A DNA stretch of 17,827 nt from an uncultured candidate division Zixibacteria bacterium (GTDB lineage Bacteria > Zixibacteria > MSB-5A5 > GN15 > FEB-12): positions 1 to 17,827 of the forward strand of contig CAJVYT010000038.1 of NCBI GenBank assembly GCA_913009765.1, given 5' to 3'. Shown in pieces: positions 14,113-17,827 of this stretch. The notes under the pieces were generated by a model. That model saw only the letters and a list, made by a program, of their open reading frames with translations, was not told the DNA's origin and made no database searches. Made by a program: the position numbers and the translations under genes. Positions within the stretch are counted from its first letter, which is position 1. Each line of letters opens with the position of its first letter.

Positions 14113-16227
14113 ATGAAAATATTATCTGAAAATGAAACAGCTCTTTTAATTGGAGATTTAAGCAAAATCACTTTGCCTGAAGATATAGAACTGTATGTAT
14201 CAATGGGGATCCCACAGATATTTCAAAGAATCTCACACTCTACTGATGCTGATATAAGAAGAGATTGGCTTTATCTTCCGCTTGATATTTTAGGCACTCT
14301 CAAACAAAAAATAATTAATATCCCGGGAGATACTGTAGATTGTATTAATGAGATTGAACCTTTGAGTTGTGAAAACTTTTTCCTGTTTCCGATTTTTGCT
14401 GACCAACAGGTTGACATAATTTTAGTAAGTAAAAAGAAAAATTTAGGCTCTTTTAAAGAAGAAATAATTCAATGTCTGCTTAGTACATGTCGAGTGTATA
14501 AAGAAAAAAATCAAAAATATGGCGAGAGCCATGATAAGTTTATACAAACTTTAACAGAAAATTCCGATTCAAACATAGGGTTGACAAAAGCAATTTTAAA
14601 TTTATTGGTGAAAAATATTCCAAGGAGTTGTGCGGGATACTATTCAGATGAGCTGTGTAAATTATCACGCCGCATGATAGTTGGAGATTTAAGTAAGTTT
14701 GATCATATCCCTCCATATATTATAGACGAAGAAAAAGATAAATGGGAAAAAGCAGTCAAACAAGATTCAACGTTTATTCCGGCGATCAATCTTTTAAATG
14801 AGGTTCAATTTCTTGTTAATCCTCCACTGTTTTTGTTTGTTCACAGAGGTCTAAAATCAAATTGCTCTGAAAATATTATTTCAGTGCTTATCCCGGGAAA
14901 TACCGACTTATCAGCTGTCTATTTTTTGAAAGCTATTATAAAAATGACCGGTAAATTGTCAGAATCTCAATTTTTAAATTCGGTATCTATAATGGATTAT
15001 TATAAAAAGTATATGTTAAATACTAATATTTATCTTACGCCATTTATCCTACTTGAAAAAATGTTTACTTTGTTGAATAAACAATTACGAATTACCAGAG
15101 TTTTGTTATTTGAAGAAGATAATACTATTGAAATTAGTTTTTCAAAAGATGGTGTGTATAATGCTTTTGAAAAATCATCATTAAAATTGCTTCCTCAAGT
15201 AAAAGAAGAATTTACAGAAACAAACATCTTACGAAAAACAAATTCTGAAAATTGTTATGAAAATTATTCGCAGTATTCTCATGCCGATGTACAAACTGAA
15301 TTTATTTATAAAATAAATATGCCTAATAATTCAGTTCACTATCTTGCTGTCGGAACTTCAAGAAGAATTGAAGTTCTTGAAATGTTTAAACAATTCATTG
15401 ATGATGCTGTAGAAACATTTGTAAAATGCTGTTCTTGTTTATATATGCAATCTGCTTTAGATGACTCTAAAAGAAAGGAAAAAACTTATAAATCAAGACT
15501 TAACTTATCATATAAATTAAGTGTTGGTTATTTTCACCGGCTTTTTTCTAAAATGACAGTGCTGCTTGGAAATATAGAAAATGCCAATAAACACCTTGCA
15601 GCTCAAGAACAAAAAGATGATACTGATAAAATATTAAAACATCTTGTTGTTATTGAAAATAATGCTGATTTAGTAGGTGGTTATATCGATGTATTGCATG
15701 ATTTAACTCATACTGATAATAATTATTATACTAATGAAATTGAAGCTTCTGAAATGCTTAAAAGATTACCAAGAATTTTAGAAGGCTATTTACACTATAT
15801 AAATATTACGAAAAATGTATCCTTACGGATTGACGTATTAACTCATACAAAACCTTGGTTTTTTGTTCTCGGAAGTGATGTTGATGATATTATTATTCCG
15901 GCAATATTGTCAATTGCTGATGCAGCAGTACAAGATGGTACTATTGCTCTTGAAGCACACAAAGAACTGGGTGGTGCGTATATCAAAATTTCTTTACATA
16001 ATTCTTTAATCAATAGTGCGAATATAATAAAAATAATTGCAAAAGCATTTGATGAGTTTGAATTGCAGAATGTTGATGATGACAATTTCACCTTCGGCGG
16101 TACAGTTGTTTCAAATGTCATATCAAATGATTCAACTATTTCTGTAAAAATACAATGTAAGCAAAAATCAGTATCACACACTACTGATATAATACATAGA
16201 CAAAAAGAGGTAATAGATCGTGTCTGA
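14113..16227 (+). CDS. GAF-containing degenerate histidine kinase (pseudokinase)
   Basis: This is a soluble protein of 704 residues. Residues 1-440 look like two or three divergent GAF-like units. The C-terminus follows histidine kinase order but is eroded. The dimerisation helix has VGYFHRLFSKMTVLLGN with His475, which aligns with the GVAHEFNNMIGG of the next gene, but the acidic and Asn residues after the His are gone. In the ATPase-like region (about 580-690) the N-box is replaced by IIIPAILSIADAAVQ, the G1 position by SLHNSLINS and the G2 box by FGGTVVSNVI. ATP binding is therefore unlikely. Intact length without stops argues for a maintained protein rather than a pseudogene. It probably acts as a regulatory partner of the kinase encoded next, whose start codon lies inside its last codons. 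Confidence 0.75.
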   Translation: MKILSENETALLIGDLSKITLPEDIELYVSMGIPQIFQRISHSTDADIRRDWLYLPLDILGTLKQKIINIPGDTVDCINEIEPLSCENFFLFPIFADQQVDIILVSKKKNLGSFKEEIIQCLLSTCRVYKEKNQKYGESHDKFIQTLTENSDSNIGLTKAILNLLVKNIPRSCAGYYSDELCKLSRRMIVGDLSKFDHIPPYIIDEEKDKWEKAVKQDSTFIPAINLLNEVQFLVNPPLFLFVHRGLKSNCSENIISVLIPGNTDLSAVYFLKAIIKMTGKLSESQFLNSVSIMDYYKKYMLNTNIYLTPFILLEKMFTLLNKQLRITRVLLFEEDNTIEISFSKDGVYNAFEKSSLKLLPQVKEEFTETNILRKTNSENCYENYSQYSHADVQTEFIYKINMPNNSVHYLAVGTSRRIEVLEMFKQFIDDAVETFVKCCSCLYMQSALDDSKRKEKTYKSRLNLSYKLSVGYFHRLFSKMTVLLGNIENANKHLAAQEQKDDTDKILKHLVVIENNADLVGGYIDVLHDLTHTDNNYYTNEIEASEMLKRLPRILEGYLHYINITKNVSLRIDVLTHTKPWFFVLGSDVDDIIIPAILSIADAAVQDGTIALEAHKELGGAYIKISLHNSLINSANIIKIIAKAFDEFELQNVDDDNFTFGGTVVSNVISNDSTISVKIQCKQKSVSHTTDIIHRQKEVIDRV
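16207..16210 (+). promoter_or_regulatory. Ribosome-binding site deciding the GTG start of the last gene
   Basis: GAGG lies 9 bases before GTG 16220, inside the end of the preceding gene. It supports the GTG start and the 8-base overlap. Confidence 0.6.
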
Positions 16228-17827
16228 ATCTACAAGATTGATTAAAAGATATTACCATTCTATCAAAAGTATTAACCTCAGAACATTAGTAGATCAGGTG
16301 GATAATATCTCTGTTTTGTTGGCAGATTTATTCGATGCGGATTTTTTGGCGGTATATTATAAAAAAGAGGGGAATGAACATTTGATTCCGGTTGGCTATC
16401 ACAATAATGGAAAACTCATCTCTCCGAATATCCAAATGATTGAAAAAGAATATTGTTCTCATAAAGAGGGAGCAGAACAGCTTGTTGCAGGTTTGCTCTG
16501 TCTCAATGAAGTTGAAGTTAAGGATAATTCGAAATATCTTTTTGCTAAAGAAAATAATTTAAAGTATGTATATCAATTTCCGTATTATAAAAATAATGAT
16601 ATTAAAATATTGATATTAGCGTATTGGTATGAACATCCAAAATATGAAGAACAAAATCTTCAAAAAACGATACAGACTATTTTTAACCTTTTGCAAAGTA
16701 TTTTGAATTCTATTGATGAACACAAAAAAGTTAATGATTATACTATCAGGCTTTCTGACCTTATTTCACTTTTTGAAATTGATATTTCAGAGTATCGGTA
16801 TGACGAATTAGTCCAAGAATTAGTACTCAGATTAAAAAATATAATCCCAAGCGGTTATTTTGTCTTTTCAGCAGATAAAACGAATAGATGTGAATTTATT
16901 GAAGCAATTAATATTGATAAGCCAAGTGACAATTTTATCGCAAAATTTGAAAATGAACTTGAAAATTTCTCGAATGAACTTGATGAGGTTGCAATTCAAA
17001 ATGGCATTTGGGTCGATTATGCCGGTCAGATTAAATGTAAGTATAATACAATTTTAGTTTCTCCTATTTGTAAAGATAGTAAACGGAAAACATATTTAAT
17101 CTATGTCTCTGATCAAGTGAATTCGCTTACTGATAACGACAAACAATTATTGTCATTATTTTCACTCTTTTCCTCTTTGATTTTACAAACATCTTTATTA
17201 GTTGAATCAGAAAAAAAAGTTAATAAACTTCTGAAAAAATCAAGCTCGCAAATAGCTGATATTGAAACATTAGCAGCATTAACAGACTTAACCTCCGGGG
17301 TTGCTCATGAATTCAATAATATGATTGGCGGTATTGTAGGAAGAGTACAGCTGCTGAAATTAAAAGTCCATGACAACGAAGTTCTTGATAAACTGGATAA
17401 AATTGAAATGATTGCTCAAGATGGAGCAGAAACAGTTCGCAGAATCCAAGAATTCTCTTCGGGAGCAAAGTATAAAAAAACAAAACAGTTTGATTTAGTT
17501 ACTCTTATTGAGAAGTTTAAAGAAAACCATAATAGCAAATGGTATAAGGATGCTCAACTCAAAAATGTTACGATACAGCAAAATATAGAGCTGCATACAG
17601 CAATTATTGATGGTATCTTTGATGATGTTCTTCTTGCTTTAATTAATGTTGTAGAAAATGCTGTTGAACACGCCAAAGAAAACTCTTCTGTTCTTATTAA
17701 ACTGTCAGAAGGTTTAAATCATTATGAACTTGAAGTACATAATGTAGGTACAGAAATAAATCAGATGGAATTGAAACGTATTTTCTATCCATTCTTCACC
17801 AAAAAAGATACTTATGGTGCCGGTATG
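16220..17827 (+). CDS. Soluble GAF-containing sensor histidine kinase (3' end outside window)
   Basis: An open frame of 536 codons runs from GTG 16220 to the window edge without a stop. There is no membrane segment. Two GAF-like regions (about 20-165 and 185-335) precede a coiled linker (SEKKVNKLLKKSSSQIADIE). The H-box is SGVAHEFNNMIGGIVGRVQL with phospho-acceptor His363. The ATPase domain shows N-box ALINVVENAVEHA, a relaxed G1 (VHNVGTEIN) and F-box IFYPFFTKK, and the window ends inside G2 (GAGM). Asn for Asp in G1 is tolerated in many kinases, so it looks active. It overlaps the pseudokinase gene by 8 bases. A response regulator or effector may lie just beyond the window. Confidence 0.9.
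   Translation, partial: MSESTRLIKRYYHSIKSINLRTLVDQVDNISVLLADLFDADFLAVYYKKEGNEHLIPVGYHNNGKLISPNIQMIEKEYCSHKEGAEQLVAGLLCLNEVEVKDNSKYLFAKENNLKYVYQFPYYKNNDIKILILAYWYEHPKYEEQNLQKTIQTIFNLLQSILNSIDEHKKVNDYTIRLSDLISLFEIDISEYRYDELVQELVLRLKNIIPSGYFVFSADKTNRCEFIEAINIDKPSDNFIAKFENELENFSNELDEVAIQNGIWVDYAGQIKCKYNTILVSPICKDSKRKTYLIYVSDQVNSLTDNDKQLLSLFSLFSSLILQTSLLVESEKKVNKLLKKSSSQIADIETLAALTDLTSGVAHEFNNMIGGIVGRVQLLKLKVHDNEVLDKLDKIEMIAQDGAETVRRIQEFSSGAKYKKTKQFDLVTLIEKFKENHNSKWYKDAQLKNVTIQQNIELHTAIIDGIFDDVLLALINVVENAVEHAKENSSVLIKLSEGLNHYELEVHNVGTEINQMELKRIFYPFFTKKDTYGAGM

Noticed and set aside
159..17827. CRISPR array, insertion sequence, tRNA or rRNA gene
   Set aside because: I looked for direct repeats with spacers, terminal inverted repeats around transposase-like genes and tRNA-like segments, and saw none.

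Overview
This is the left end of an assembled contig from an AT-rich, probably Gram-negative bacterium. The first 158 bases are not genome. They are an Illumina P7/TruSeq adapter (93-158) preceded by low-complexity T-rich read-through (1-92), so biology starts at base 159. The window holds no rRNA, tRNA or taxonomic marker that I can place firmly. A Gram-negative, possibly FCB-group or candidate-phylum lineage is suggested by the lipoprotein, the bifunctional prepilin peptidase, the RNase HIII-type enzyme and one Bacteroidota-like promoter before efp. That placement is inference.

Layout. Bases 159-272 hold the last 37 codons of an unrecognised upstream gene. Bases 273-612 are non-coding and carry a TTGACA box and two dyads that could be operators. 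Bases 613-5504 hold the heat-shock operon hrcA-grpE-dnaK-dnaJ. It runs on into prmA (ribosomal protein L11 methyltransferase) and rsmE (16S rRNA m3U methyltransferase). Next come a prepilin peptidase (7169-7954) and a membrane PAS-containing histidine kinase with no adjacent response regulator (8002-9843). efp (elongation factor P with Arg at the loop tip) and a short RNase HIII-like gene (9901-11114) end at a hairpin terminator usable from both sides. A convergent lipoprotein gene lies at 11188-11910 on the minus strand.

After a 141-bp divergent intergenic region comes the most unusual part, 12052 to the window end: three tightly packed plus-strand genes. The first (12052-14109) has a membrane N-terminus followed by about three GAF-like domains and no kinase domain. 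The second (14113-16227) has GAF-like domains and a C-terminus shaped like a histidine kinase, with the H-box histidine kept but the ATP-binding motifs lost. The third (16220 to beyond the window) is a soluble GAF-containing histidine kinase with near-canonical H, N and F boxes, cut off in its G2 box. I read these as subunits of one multi-protein sensor complex: a membrane sensor, a pseudokinase and an active kinase. That model is inference. What the sequence shows is the gene order, the spacing and overlap, and the motif status of each protein.

Other points worth a look are the absence of a canonical CIRCE element in front of hrcA, the Arg for Lys at the EF-P tip, the missing N-terminal domain of the RNase HIII, the 7-bp inverted repeat with opposed -10 boxes between the lipoprotein and sensor genes, and the uncertain start of the membrane sensor gene.
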